A stretch of 64,000 nt of DNA from Halomicrobium zhouii (GTDB lineage: Archaea; Halobacteriota; Halobacteria; Halobacteriales; Haloarculaceae), in contig NZ_FOZK01000002.1 of the NCBI RefSeq assembly GCF_900114435.1, forward strand, positions 1,116,001-1,180,000. Direction: 5' to 3'. A program made the position numbers and the translations under genes. The notes under the pieces are model-generated. The model was not told where the DNA came from and ran no database searches. It saw only the letters and a list, made by a program, of their open reading frames with translations. How positions within the stretch are numbered: position 1 is the first letter of the stretch; each line of letters opens with the position of its first letter. This document shows, one piece after another, positions 8,175-17,060 of this stretch.

Positions 8175-10385
8175 TTAGAAGACGAAGCGTTCGAAGAGGC
8201 GGCGCAGGATCGTCGACCGCTTGGCGCCCTGTGGGTGGACCTGGATGGCCGTGCAGTCGACGGCGTCGACGATGCGGTCGGCGGGGCGGCCGAACAGGCT
8301 GCCGGTGATCCGGCCGCCGTCGGTGCCGATGACCAGCAGGTCTGCCGGGTCGATGGCCGAGACGATGTCGCGGGCTGGGTCATCGGAGTCGACGATTTCC
8401 CGGTGGACGGGGACCGAACACAGTTCCTCGAGTTCGGCGAGGTACTCGGTGATGGTCTCGCGCTGGGCGTCGGTCGCAGTGCCCTCGATGGGGTAGAGCA
8501 GGTCGATGCGTGACCCGGTCTCGGTCGCCAGGGCGCTCGCGACGGCGATCCGCTCGGGGTCGAACGGGCCGTTGTCGGTGACGACGGTGATCGTGTGTAT
8601 GCGGTCGAGGTCCCGGTCCTCGACGAGGAGGACGTCACACGGCGCGTTGCGGGTGATCCACTCGATGCCGGTGCCGAACACGGACGCGTAGAGGGGGTCG
8701 TCCCGGCGTGCCAGGAGCAGGAAGTCCGGGTCCTCGTGGTCGGCGAAGTTGACGATGGCTCGCTCGGCGTCGTGGCTGACGATCTCGCCGTAGCGGATCG
8801 GGACGTCGAACTCCGCAGTGAGTTCCTCCGTCTGGCGTTCGAACTTGACGTCGGCGGGCGACTGCGTCTCGGAGGCGTGTTCGAGCGTGGCCTGGTCGGG
8901 AACCTCGTCGAACTGGACGACGGTGACCGAGCCGTCGTTCTTGCGGGCGACGTCGGCCGCGATCCGGAGGAGTGACCGTTCACGTTCCTCGCTCGTGTGC
9001 TCGGTGATGGCCACCAGTACCTCGTAGCCCGTGACGTCGTCGAAGGCCGACTTCGTCCGCTCGACGGCCTTGCGGCCGACGCTCCGGCGGACCACGTCCG
9101 TCGCGGCGCCCTCGCGGTCGACCTTCTCGCGGGCGTAGACGGCGTACCAGAGGATCGAGCCGACGGTGATGACCAGGGCTCCGAGGAGCGGGATGGTTCC
9201 CATGAACCCGATGAGCAGGAAGCCACCGAGGATGCCGGCGATCTGGGTCCACGGGTACAGCGGCGACTCGAAGGAAGGATCGTAGTCGCCGACAGCGCCC
9301 TCGCGGAAGGCGATGACGGCGCCGTTGACGAGCGCGAACACGACGATCTGGAAGGCGCTGGCGAGCTTGGCGATCTCGGCGATGGGGACGAAGGCGATGA
9401 GGATCAGCATCACGGCGCCGGTGAGGGTAATCGCTCGCACCGGTGTTCCGTACTTCTCGTGGATCTCCGTCAGCGACGGGGGCGCCAGGTCGTCGCGGGC
9501 CATCGCGAACGGGTAGCGCGACGAGGAGAGGATACCCGCGTTGGCGGTGCTGACGAGGGCCAGCACCGCAGCGGCGATGATGGCGTACACCCCCACTGAC
9601 GCCAGCGACGCCTCGGCGGCGTGTATCATCGGGACGTCGGAGTCGCTGAGCAGGTCCGGCGTGGTGACGCCGACCATCACGACGACGATGAGGACGTACA
9701 GCAGCGTGGTGAACGTCAGCGATCCGAGGATGCCGAGCGGGATGTTCCGGTCGGGATTCTCCACTTCCTCGGCGACGCTGGCTATCTTCGTCACCCCCGC
9801 GTAGGAGACGAAGACGAGGCCGGTCGCCGCCAGGAGGCCGCCCGACCCCTCGTCGAAGAAGCCGCCGTAGTAGGCCGGCGTCGTATCGGGCAATCCGCCG
9901 ATAACGAACCACAGCAGCGCGGCGAGCATCACGGCGACGATGCCGACCTGCAATCGACCGGTCTGCTTGGCGCCCAGCATGTTGACGACGATGAGGACCG
10001 CCGCGAGCCCGAGGGCGACGGGTTTCTGGGGGAGGTCGAACAGGTACAGCATGTAGGGGACGCCGCCGACGAGCGCGAGTGCGCCCTTGAACGACAGGGA
10101 GAACCAGGTGCCGACGCCGGCGATGGTGCCCAGCAGCGGCCCCATCCCGCGCTCGATGTAGATGTAGGTCCCGCCGGCCTCCGGCATCGCCGTCGCCATC
10201 TCCGACTTCGAGAGGGCGGCTGGGAGCACGAGCACGCCGGCCAGCAGGTACGCGAGGATGACTGCCGGCCCGGCCGTCTCCAGCGCGAGGCCCGGGAGGA
10301 TGAAGATGCCGCTCCCGACCATCGCACCGATGCTTATCGCTATCACCGCGAACAACCCGAGGTCTCGTTCTAGTTCCTTTGGCAT
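8175..10385 (-). CDS. APC-family amino-acid permease fused to two UspA domains
   Basis: A 736-residue protein. Residues 1-430 hold about 12 membrane helices of the APC superfamily, starting LFAVIAISIGAMVGSGIF with the unwound GSGIF motif of helix 1. Residues about 448-590 and 600-736 are two universal-stress-protein folds (YEVLVAITEHTSEERERSLL; then IHTITVVTDNGPF..., ending DLLVIGTDGGRITGSLFGR with the GS phosphate-binding motif). Permease-USP fusions are common in haloarchaea and are thought to sense ATP or cell state to gate cationic amino-acid uptake. Substrate is not decided by sequence. Confidence 0.9.
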   Translation of the reverse strand: MPKELERDLGLFAVIAISIGAMVGSGIFILPGLALETAGPAVILAYLLAGVLVLPAALSKSEMATAMPEAGGTYIYIERGMGPLLGTIAGVGTWFSLSFKGALALVGGVPYMLYLFDLPQKPVALGLAAVLIVVNMLGAKQTGRLQVGIVAVMLAALLWFVIGGLPDTTPAYYGGFFDEGSGGLLAATGLVFVSYAGVTKIASVAEEVENPDRNIPLGILGSLTFTTLLYVLIVVVMVGVTTPDLLSDSDVPMIHAAEASLASVGVYAIIAAAVLALVSTANAGILSSSRYPFAMARDDLAPPSLTEIHEKYGTPVRAITLTGAVMLILIAFVPIAEIAKLASAFQIVVFALVNGAVIAFREGAVGDYDPSFESPLYPWTQIAGILGGFLLIGFMGTIPLLGALVITVGSILWYAVYAREKVDREGAATDVVRRSVGRKAVERTKSAFDDVTGYEVLVAITEHTSEERERSLLRIAADVARKNDGSVTVVQFDEVPDQATLEHASETQSPADVKFERQTEELTAEFDVPIRYGEIVSHDAERAIVNFADHEDPDFLLLARRDDPLYASVFGTGIEWITRNAPCDVLLVEDRDLDRIHTITVVTDNGPFDPERIAVASALATETGSRIDLLYPIEGTATDAQRETITEYLAELEELCSVPVHREIVDSDDPARDIVSAIDPADLLVIGTDGGRITGSLFGRPADRIVDAVDCTAIQVHPQGAKRSTILRRLFERFVF

Positions 10386-10712
10386 GTCAGTAGTCGTCGA
10401 CTGGCAGCAGTCTCGTCGATACGTCGCAGCGGGCCTCCGTCGGAACGTCGCGGGGCCGATTCGGTGAGCTGTCCGTCACGTTATCTGTAGAGACGAAATC
10501 ATTTCAGTGTTCGATCGGTCCACACCACCGTCGGTCATCGGTTGGATAGCTAGGTATCCCTCCCGCATCCCGATAAAGAGCCCGATTGAATTGCGGATGC
10601 GTGAATATATAGACTATATTTTGTGGGGTCGTCCGAAAGTAGTGGCCGAACCCGGTGTCTCTCCGACGTCCGATGCCGGTCGCAGCGAACGACGGAGTTC
10701 GACCGACGCGAG
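10386..10712. other. Intergenic region between lrp-type gene and permease
   Basis: 327 bp without an ORF of note. It holds the permease promoter region and, at about 10600-10624, an AT-rich stretch (gcgtgaatatatagactata) unusual for this GC-rich window. That stretch is about 215 bp upstream of the permease start and about 90 bp past the regulator stop. It could be a regulator-binding site or the AT-rich end of the regulator transcript. Confidence 0.5.
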
Positions 10713-11180
10713 TCAGACGTCGACGTCGAACTCGTGGAACTGGTGTTCGTACTCGTTACGGATGAGGTCCTCGTCGACGACTTCGAGGCCCAGCGCGTCC
10801 AGATCCTGGCCGATGCGGCTGAGGTCGTCACCGTCGGTGCCGATGGCCTCGACGTGGACGTTCTCCGTTCCCGTCGTTATCTCGCGGACGGCGACGACGC
10901 CCGGTACCTCCAGCGCGTCCCGTGCGAGTTCTTCGCGCTCGGGTATCGGGGCGGTACAGACGATGAGCGTCCGGAGCTGGTAGCCCGCCTTCTCGTAGTT
11001 CACTTCGGGCCGATAGCCCATCAGAATGCCTGCGTCCTCCAGTTTTCGGATCCGGTTCCGGACGGTGCTCGCCGAGACGCCGACGTTCCCGGCGACGTCG
11101 CTGGCCGAGGTCTTCCGGGCGTCACACTGCAACGCGTGGATAATCCGCTTGTCGAGGGGGTCGAGCGGCTCGTCGTTCAT
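10713..11180 (-). CDS. Lrp/AsnC family transcriptional regulator
   Basis: A 155-residue regulator. An N-terminal AsnC-type helix-turn-helix (about residues 5-60: [19 protein letters not shown]...[19 protein letters not shown]) is followed by a RAM-like alpha/beta ligand-binding domain (about 67-145). These proteins bind DNA as octamers or dimers and respond to amino acids. It sits directly upstream of the amino-acid permease on the same strand and divergent from aspS, so regulation of either is plausible but only inferred. Confidence 0.9.
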   Translation of the reverse strand: MNDEPLDPLDKRIIHALQCDARKTSASDVAGNVGVSASTVRNRIRKLEDAGILMGYRPEVNYEKAGYQLRTLIVCTAPIPEREELARDALEVPGVVAVREITTGTENVHVEAIGTDGDDLSRIGQDLDALGLEVVDEDLIRNEYEHQFHEFDVDV

Positions 11181-11252
11181 ACCCTGGCTCTGGCGTGACG
11201 GACAGTAGGCCTTTTCCCTGTGGGCACCGGCCGTCGGCGACCGAAAAGACGG

Positions 11253-11260
11253 TTTTTAAG
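11253..11260 (+). promoter_or_regulatory. TATA-like box of aspS
   Basis: tttttaag preceded by a purine-rich stretch (gaccgaaaagac, BRE-like). Its centre is 29 nt before the aspS ATG at 11285, so the transcript would be leaderless or nearly so. Confidence 0.6.
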
Positions 11261-11284
11261 GCCGGTCCTCCAGAACGGGCACGT

Positions 11285-12583
11285 ATGGACGACCGCACCT
11301 ACACGGCCGACGCCGAGCCGGGCGACACGGTCACTGTCGCCGGCTGGGTCCACGAGGTACGGGACCTCGGTGGCATCGCCTTCCTGATTTTGCGAGACAC
11401 CACGGGCAAGATCCAGGTCAAGTTCGAGAAAGACGAGATGGCCGACGAGCTCGTGGAGACGGGGCTGAACGTCCAGCGCGAGTCGGTCATCTCGGTCACC
11501 GGCGACGTCGAGGAGGAGCCCCGCGCCCCGACCGGTGTCGAGATTACGCCCGACTCCGTCGACGTCGTCTCCGAGGCCGACCCCGAACTCCCGCTCGACC
11601 CCTCCGGGAAGGTCGACGCCGAACTCTCGACGCGGCTCGACAACCGCACGCTCGACCTGCGAAAGGACGAGACGAAGGCGATCTTCGAGATCCGCGCCGA
11701 AGTGCTCCGTGCCGTCCGCGAGCAGTTCCGCGAGATCGGTTGCACAGAGATCAACACGCCGAAGATCGTCGCCACGGGGACCGAGGGCGGCACCGAGCTG
11801 TTCCCGATCACCTACTTCGGCCGCGAGGCGTTCATGAACCAGAGCCCGCAGCTGTTCAAGCAGCTGATGGTCGGCTCCGGCCTGGAGCGAGTGTTCGAGA
11901 TCGGTCCGATCTTCCGCGCCGAGGAACACAACACGCCGCGGCACCTCAACGAGGCAACCAGCATCGACTTCGAGTCGGCCTTCGCCGACCACGAGGACGC
12001 CATGGACGCCTGCGAGTCCGTCGTCCGCGCCGCCTACGAGGCCGTCGAGGCGAACTGCCAGGACCAGCTCGAAGCGCTGGACCTGGCCGACGAGTTCGAG
12101 GCGCCCGCCGACAGCTTCCCCCGGCTCACCTACGAGGAGGCCATCGAGCGCATCAACGCCACGGGCGAACTCGACGAACCGCTCGTCTGGGGCGACGACC
12201 TCCCCACCGAGGGCGAGCACGCGCTCGGCCAGGACGTCGGCGAGCACTACTTCATCACCGACTGGCCCAGCGAGATCAAGCCCTTCTACATCATGGACAA
12301 GGACGACGACGTCTCCACCGGCTTCGACATGATGCACCCGACGATGGAACTGGTCTCGGGTGGGCAGCGCGAACACCGCTACGACCAGCTCGTCGCTGGC
12401 TTCGAACAGCAGGGCCTCGACCCCGAGGCCTTCGACTACTACACCCGAATGTTCAAGTACGGCATGCCGCCCCACGCCGGCTGGGGGCTGGGCGGCGAGC
12501 GCCTCGTCATGACGATGCTCGGGCTCGGTAACATCCGCGAAGCGGTTCTCTTCCCGCGAGACAGGCAGCGTCTGTCGCCCTAG
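11285..12583 (+). CDS. aspS: Aspartyl-tRNA synthetase
   Basis: A 432-residue class IIb synthetase of the short archaeal type. The N-terminal OB-fold ([21 protein letters not shown]) binds the anticodon. The catalytic core has motif 2 ([14 protein letters not shown]) and motif 3 ([16 protein letters not shown]). The bacterial GAD insertion is absent, as expected. The track allows an earlier start, but the ATG at 11285 is 29 nt after a TATA-like box and begins at the OB-fold. Whether it charges tRNA-Asp only or also tRNA-Asn cannot be told by eye. Confidence 0.95.
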   Translation: MDDRTYTADAEPGDTVTVAGWVHEVRDLGGIAFLILRDTTGKIQVKFEKDEMADELVETGLNVQRESVISVTGDVEEEPRAPTGVEITPDSVDVVSEADPELPLDPSGKVDAELSTRLDNRTLDLRKDETKAIFEIRAEVLRAVREQFREIGCTEINTPKIVATGTEGGTELFPITYFGREAFMNQSPQLFKQLMVGSGLERVFEIGPIFRAEEHNTPRHLNEATSIDFESAFADHEDAMDACESVVRAAYEAVEANCQDQLEALDLADEFEAPADSFPRLTYEEAIERINATGELDEPLVWGDDLPTEGEHALGQDVGEHYFITDWPSEIKPFYIMDKDDDVSTGFDMMHPTMELVSGGQREHRYDQLVAGFEQQGLDPEAFDYYTRMFKYGMPPHAGWGLGGERLVMTMLGLGNIREAVLFPRDRQRLSP

Positions 12584-12635
12584 ACGAACCGTTCCGCGAC
12601 CGCTTTTCAGCGCAGTCTGCGAGTCCAGCCCCTGC

Positions 12636-13628
12636 TCAGAACAGTCCACTCAGCGTCGCCGACGAGAGCCAGAACGCGACCAGCTGGCCACCGCCGACCA
12701 TCGCAACCCCGAGGAGACCTGCGCCGTAGACCCGTCGCCGGAGTTGCGACGCCGCCGCGTCGAGGTCGCCGCGGATCAGGACGGCGTCGCCCTCGGAGCC
12801 GTCGCCGACGGTGTAGTCGGCGTGGGTCCCGAGCAGGTCGTCCGGTGGCGCCTCGTCGACGACCACCTGCCCGGGCTCGTCGCCCTGCCGGGGCGTCCCG
12901 ACGACGGTGACGTGCTCGTCGGCGGGGACGAACTGCTCGACGAAGGTGAGCGACTTCTCCCGGTCGTCGGGGTCCGGTAGCGCCTCGTGGTCCCGGAGGA
13001 ACGCCCCATCCGTCCGGCCGGGGAGGTCCTCGTCCGGATCGACAGTCCGGTGTAACTCGGCGTCGGTGAACGCCCGGGCCCGTCCGGCCTCGACGCGGAC
13101 CGCGCCGCCGCCGAGCGTGAACGGGACGTGCTCGACGCCGCTCGCGATGGCGCTCCACGTCTTCCGGAACCCGATCCGTCGCCGCCGCTGGACCACCCAC
13201 TCCGTGTGGACGGCGGGAACGCCGGAGAACGGAGTCCTCGCGTCGGTCTCGCTCTCGACGGATGGCACGCCAGAGACCGCCACGAGTTCGTCGCTCGCGC
13301 CCGGTGGGACAGCGTCCGGTCCGTATCGCGTCGCCCGAGCGAGGAGGCGGTGTTCGTCGAGCGAACTGGCCGCGACGGCGACCAGGTAGAACCCCCCGCC
13401 GGCCACGGCCGACCCGACCATCCACAGTTCTCCTTCTCCCGCATCCGCGCCGCCCAGGAGCGGCAGGAACATCCACAGGACCGCGACCGCGAACAGTCCG
13501 ATGCCCTTCGTGCGGTCGAGTTCGACCTGCCGCGACAGGTGGTCGACGACCGCCGGTTCGAACCGCGGAATCGCGAACCCGATGACAATAACTATCCCCA
13601 CCATCCCTGCGTACGAAACCACGCCCAT
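12636..13628 (-). CDS. Membrane protein with GIDE-like domain
   Basis: A 330-residue protein with membrane helices near residues 5-25, 43-60, 70-90 and 300-325. The soluble middle (about 140-270) contains a stretch like the GIDE domain of mitochondrial MULAN/MAPL-type E3 ligases (VVQRRRRIGFRKTWSAIASG, then VPFTLGGGAVRVE). No RING finger is present, as in other prokaryotic members. The family match is from pattern memory. Prokaryotic GIDE proteins have no settled role. It ends 52 bp after aspS, convergent with it. Confidence 0.65.
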   Translation of the reverse strand: MGVVSYAGMVGIVIVIGFAIPRFEPAVVDHLSRQVELDRTKGIGLFAVAVLWMFLPLLGGADAGEGELWMVGSAVAGGGFYLVAVAASSLDEHRLLARATRYGPDAVPPGASDELVAVSGVPSVESETDARTPFSGVPAVHTEWVVQRRRRIGFRKTWSAIASGVEHVPFTLGGGAVRVEAGRARAFTDAELHRTVDPDEDLPGRTDGAFLRDHEALPDPDDREKSLTFVEQFVPADEHVTVVGTPRQGDEPGQVVVDEAPPDDLLGTHADYTVGDGSEGDAVLIRGDLDAAASQLRRRVYGAGLLGVAMVGGGQLVAFWLSSATLSGLF

Positions 13629-13706
13629 GGCCGTTCAAGAGAGCAATCCACCAAAAGTCTATCCGCCACGGCAGGCTTCCTCGTCCCCGTTTCCGGCCGC
13701 TCCTGA

Positions 13707-14222
13707 TCAGTCGGCCACTTCACCGACGGCGCGCTCGCGCAACTCGCCGGTCATGTGCAACCCGTGTTTGTCCGTTCGCCGGATGATCCGCTTGGCCGCC
13801 GCCGAGGAGAGGTACTTGTCCTCGATGGCCGCCCGTGCCACGACGCCGTAGCTGCTGGTGACCGTCGCGCCCAGGCCGTGGGCCAGTGCCCGGAGGTGGG
13901 TGTCCTCGGAGAGGACGGCGACGGCGGTCCGGTCGTCGCCGTCGCGGTGGGCCAGCACGCCCGCCAGGACGGCGGCCTCGTGGGTCTCCTCGTCGGTGTC
14001 GAGCATCGACGTCGCGCGTTCGAGTGCCTTCGAGGGGACCGCCGTCGAGACGTCCTCGTCTTCGAGGAACTCCGCGACGCCCGTCCGCGCGGGTTCTGAA
14101 TCGACCTCCGCCTGAACAGCGTCGGGGATGACGAGTCGCCCGTCGAGGTGGGTGAGCAGCGGCAGCTCGCCGATCTGGCCCAGCGAGTGGAGCACCGTGG
14201 GCCCCACGTAGATGCGCGTCAT
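13707..14222 (-). CDS. PIN-domain toxin (VapC-like RNase)
   Basis: A 171-residue protein starting MTRIYVGPTVLHSLGQIGEL. The frame extends to 14309, but this start overlaps the stop of the antitoxin gene by ATGA. Acidic residues expected for a PIN nuclease are seen in LVIPDAVQAEVDSE, ETHEAAVLAG and VAVLSEDTHLRALA. The usual first aspartate of PIN domains (residue 4-6) is replaced by V/G here, so activity is less certain. Haloarchaeal members of this branch (DUF3368-like) pair with small HTH antitoxins as here. Confidence 0.75.
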   Translation of the reverse strand: MTRIYVGPTVLHSLGQIGELPLLTHLDGRLVIPDAVQAEVDSEPARTGVAEFLEDEDVSTAVPSKALERATSMLDTDEETHEAAVLAGVLAHRDGDDRTAVAVLSEDTHLRALAHGLGATVTSSYGVVARAAIEDKYLSSAAAKRIIRRTDKHGLHMTGELRERAVGEVAD

Positions 14223-14521
14223 AGCTCGGTGGCTTCTTCGACATCGCGCTCGACGTCCTCCGGCGAGAGGTGGGACGTGAGGTGCGTGTCGTGGGCGTAG
14301 GCCAGCCACTCGGCCACCGAGCAGTCGGCGATGCGGGCCGCCTCGGCGATGGAGACGTCGTTCGACTGGTAGCGCTCGGCGGCCACGCGGAATCGCATAG
14401 TCTCCAGTCCCTCCCTGAGCGCCTTCCTGATCGTCGTACTGCGGTCCTCCGCGAGCAACTCCGCGACCTCGTCGAGGTCGGCTTTCTCCGCTCGTGGCAA
14501 CCGGGCGCTGATAGTCGGCAT
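14219..14521 (-). CDS. Antitoxin of the PIN toxin (UPF0175/RHH-HTH-like)
   Basis: A 100-residue protein beginning MPTISARLPRAEKADLDEVA, a ribbon-helix-helix-like start. It continues with a UPF0175-like helix bundle (RSTTIRKALREGLETMRFRV), a helix-turn-helix (SIAEAARIADCSVAEWLAYA) and an acidic tail (LSPEDVERDVEEATEL) that could cover the toxin. The stop overlaps the toxin start by 4 nt, so the pair is translated together with the antitoxin first, as is usual for type II systems. Confidence 0.8.
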   Translation of the reverse strand: MPTISARLPRAEKADLDEVAELLAEDRSTTIRKALREGLETMRFRVAAERYQSNDVSIAEAARIADCSVAEWLAYAHDTHLTSHLSPEDVERDVEEATEL

Positions 14522-14617
14522 GTGTACGCTTTCACACACCGTCCGACATAAATCCGTAGGGTGACCTGGACGCCCGGTAGAGGGTTTATCTGGTCGGCGA
14601 ACCAACAGGAACCACCG

Positions 14618-15172
14618 ATGGAACTCGACCCCGAGGCACTCGACACGGCGGAGGAGCGCGGCCAGTACTTGCTCGCGAAGGAGTTGCTGACGTTCATCGA
14701 GGAGTACGACGACGAGGTCGAGCGGGGCGTTCACGTCGAACGGCTGGAGGCCTACGCGGACGCGCTCGACGAACGGGGCGTCCAGTCGGTCGACGCCGAG
14801 CAGATGGACGAACTCCTCGAGGCCGACCGAACGGACGCGGAGACCTGGGTCGATTCGGACGCCATCTACGACGTCGGCGACGGGTTCAGCGCGTTCCCGG
14901 CGCGGTGGCACGACGAGCTACGGGGGGAGGAGGACGTCCTGCGGTTCGTCGACGCGATCGACGCCGACCTGGCGGGCGGCGAGAAGGAGACAGCGACGGG
15001 GGCCACCGGCGACGGCGTCCCCCAGGACCTCCTGCTGGACGCGGTGAGCGCGCTCGGGCCCTATAGCCGCGACGGCGCGAAGTCGGAAGTCGAACGAATC
15101 CGCGAGGAGGGGTACGTCGAAGAACTCGCCGACCAGCACCCGCAGGCGCGGATCCGTCCGACCCACGAGTGA
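14618..15172 (+). CDS. Acidic hypothetical protein
   Basis: A 184-residue, strongly acidic, soluble protein with helical heptad-like stretches (MELDPEALDTAEERGQYLLA, LEAYADALDERGVQSVDAEQ). It ends PQARIRPTHE. No membrane segment, cysteine cluster or known motif is seen. The ATG at 14618 follows a TATA-like ggtttatc about 30 bp upstream, so I prefer it to the in-frame start at 14561. I do not recognise the family. It lies 69 bp before the pantoate kinase gene on the same strand, but kinship with CoA synthesis is not shown. Confidence 0.75.
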   Translation: MELDPEALDTAEERGQYLLAKELLTFIEEYDDEVERGVHVERLEAYADALDERGVQSVDAEQMDELLEADRTDAETWVDSDAIYDVGDGFSAFPARWHDELRGEEDVLRFVDAIDADLAGGEKETATGATGDGVPQDLLLDAVSALGPYSRDGAKSEVERIREEGYVEELADQHPQARIRPTHE

Positions 15173-15208
15173 CGACCGGGCCTCGCTTCCTGGCGGCGTA
15201 ACTGCCAA

Positions 15209-15217
15209 GGATTTTAC
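15209..15217 (+). promoter_or_regulatory. TATA-like box of the pantoate kinase gene
   Basis: ggattttacc is centred about 29 nt before the ATG at 15242, the spacing seen for other leaderless genes in the window. The pantoate kinase gene therefore need not rely on readthrough from the upstream hypothetical gene. Confidence 0.5.
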
Positions 15218-15241
15218 CGCGGCCACACCGACTGGTGGCCA

Positions 15242-16072
15242 ATGACCGACGTTGCGACGGCGTTCGTGCCCGGCCACGTCACCGGCTTCTTCACCACCGA
15301 GCGGGACGACGACCCGACGAAGGCGGGCTCCCGCGGCGGTGGCATCGCTCTGGACGACGGCGTCGAAGTGACGGTCCGGCCCGCCGACGAGACCGCGATT
15401 TCGCTCGACGGCGTCGACCTGGAGATGGGCGCGGTCGAGCGAGTGCTCGACGCGCTGGAGGCGACGGCGACCGTCAGCGGGGAGACCGACCTCCCGCTGG
15501 GGGCCGGATTCGGCGTCTCCGGCGCGATGGCGCTCGGCACCGCCCTCGCCACGAGCGAGGCCTTCGACCGACCACTCTCCGAGAACGAACTCGTCACGAT
15601 CGCCCACGGTGCCGAGGTTCAGGCCGGGACCGGGCTCGGCGACGTGGTAGGACAGGCTCGGGGTGGGATGCCCCTCCGCCTGGAACCCGGCGGGCCACAG
15701 CACAACTACATCGACGCTATCCCCGAACGCACGCGCGTGGAGTACTACGTCATCGACGAACTCTCGACGGAAGACGTCCTCTCCGGCGACACCCACACGC
15801 TCTCGACCGCCGGGCAGCGTGCCCTCTCCCGGGTCGTCGGCGAACCCACCCTGTCGAGTTTCATGCGCGCCTCGCGCCAGTTCGCCCGCGAGGCCGAACT
15901 GCTCACGCCCGACGTCCGCGAGGTCGTGATGGACGTGGCCGACGCCGGCGGCGAGGCGTCGATGGCGATGCTCGGCGAGACGGTGTTCGCCCCCGGCAGG
16001 GGGCTGACCGACGCCGGCTACGACGCCCAGGTGACGAGCGTCCATCCGGGTGGGGCGACGCTGCTGGAGTGA
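15242..16072 (+). CDS. Pantoate kinase (PoK, GHMP family)
   Basis: A 276-residue GHMP-superfamily kinase that phosphorylates pantoate to 4-phosphopantoate in the archaeal CoA pathway, which replaces bacterial PanC/PanK chemistry. The glycine-rich ATP loop GAGFGVSGAMALG (about residues 87-99) and the PoK start FVPGHVTGFF are clear. GTGLGDVVGQARGG matches the family's substrate region. The next enzyme of the pathway (16314) follows on the same strand, separated by a 241-bp gene-free stretch. Confidence 0.9.
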   Translation: MTDVATAFVPGHVTGFFTTERDDDPTKAGSRGGGIALDDGVEVTVRPADETAISLDGVDLEMGAVERVLDALEATATVSGETDLPLGAGFGVSGAMALGTALATSEAFDRPLSENELVTIAHGAEVQAGTGLGDVVGQARGGMPLRLEPGGPQHNYIDAIPERTRVEYYVIDELSTEDVLSGDTHTLSTAGQRALSRVVGEPTLSSFMRASRQFAREAELLTPDVREVVMDVADAGGEASMAMLGETVFAPGRGLTDAGYDAQVTSVHPGGATLLE

Positions 16073-16313
16073 ATTGACGGGATGGTAGACGAGCGGAGTG
16101 CTCTCCGCCCCATCCGTGGACTCGTGCTTGCGAGCAGGCGACGCTTCCCGACCGCGAAGCGGGGCGTCGCGCTCCCGCGGACCGCTTCGCGGCGACTCGT
16201 CAGGGCATCGGCGGGCCTGGCCCTCCGATCCGGTATAAAGCTGTGTACCGACCAGGACCTCCGGTCCTCGTCCGAGGCGATGCCTTTTCTACAGTCGACG
16301 GTGAGCTAATTCT

Positions 16314-17060
16314 ATGACCGACGTCGACGTCCCCGAGAGCCACCCCCGGTACGAGTCCCTCCTCACACGCCATCGCATCGAGGCGGGCGTGGAGAAGGGG
16401 ATCACCTCGAAGCAGGGTCTCATCGCGCAAGGGCGTGGCGAGGCCTACGACTACCTGCTCGGCGAGCGGACCATCCCGACCGCCGACGCCGCTGCCCGGG
16501 CCGCAGCCGCGCATCTCCTCCGGGCCGACCACGCCGTCCTCTCGATCAACGGCAACGTCGCCGCGCTCGTCCCGGGCGAGATGGTCGAACTGGCCGAGGC
16601 GACCGGCGCGGACCTCGAAGTGAACCTGTTCAACCGGACTGAAGCGCGGATGGAAGCCATCGCCGACCACCTCCGCGAGCACGGCGCCGAGGACGTCAAA
16701 GGACTCACCGCTGACGGACGCATCTCCGGCCTCGACCACGAGCGGGCGAAGGTCGACGCCGACGGCATCGGCGACGCCGACGTCGTCCTCGTCCCGCTGG
16801 AGGACGGCGACCGCGCCGAGGCGCTCGCCGAGATGGGCAAGACCGAACTCGTCGTCGACCTGAACCCCCTCTCCCGGTCGGCCCAGACGGCGACGGTCCC
16901 CATCGTGGACAACATCATCCGGGCGATTCCGAACGTGACCGAGCACGCCCGCGACCTGGAAGGCGACCCCGAAGCCCAGCAGCAAGCCATCGACGAGTTC
17001 GACGCCGAGGCGGCGCTCGACGCCGCCGAGCGGGCCATCCGCGGAGGTGACATCGAATGA
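16314..17060 (+). CDS. 4-phosphopantoate--beta-alanine ligase (PPS)
   Basis: A 248-residue member of the archaeal phosphopantothenate synthetase family (DUF137). It condenses 4-phosphopantoate with beta-alanine using ATP, directly after pantoate kinase in CoA synthesis. Family stretches seen are HPRYESLLTRHRIEAGVEKG, GLIAQGRGEAYDYLLGE and VVDLNPLSRSAQTATVPIVD. The stop overlaps the start of the AAA ATPase gene by ATGA, so the two are co-translated. The preceding 241 bp (16073-16313) contain only G/C-rich inverted stretches and a weak promoter (tgccttttctac near 16281). Confidence 0.92.
   Translation: MTDVDVPESHPRYESLLTRHRIEAGVEKGITSKQGLIAQGRGEAYDYLLGERTIPTADAAARAAAAHLLRADHAVLSINGNVAALVPGEMVELAEATGADLEVNLFNRTEARMEAIADHLREHGAEDVKGLTADGRISGLDHERAKVDADGIGDADVVLVPLEDGDRAEALAEMGKTELVVDLNPLSRSAQTATVPIVDNIIRAIPNVTEHARDLEGDPEAQQQAIDEFDAEAALDAAERAIRGGDIE

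Noticed and set aside
13707-14521. PIN toxin-antitoxin pair as a new system
   Set aside because: It has the ordinary layout of a type II pair; only the weak first PIN aspartate is odd.
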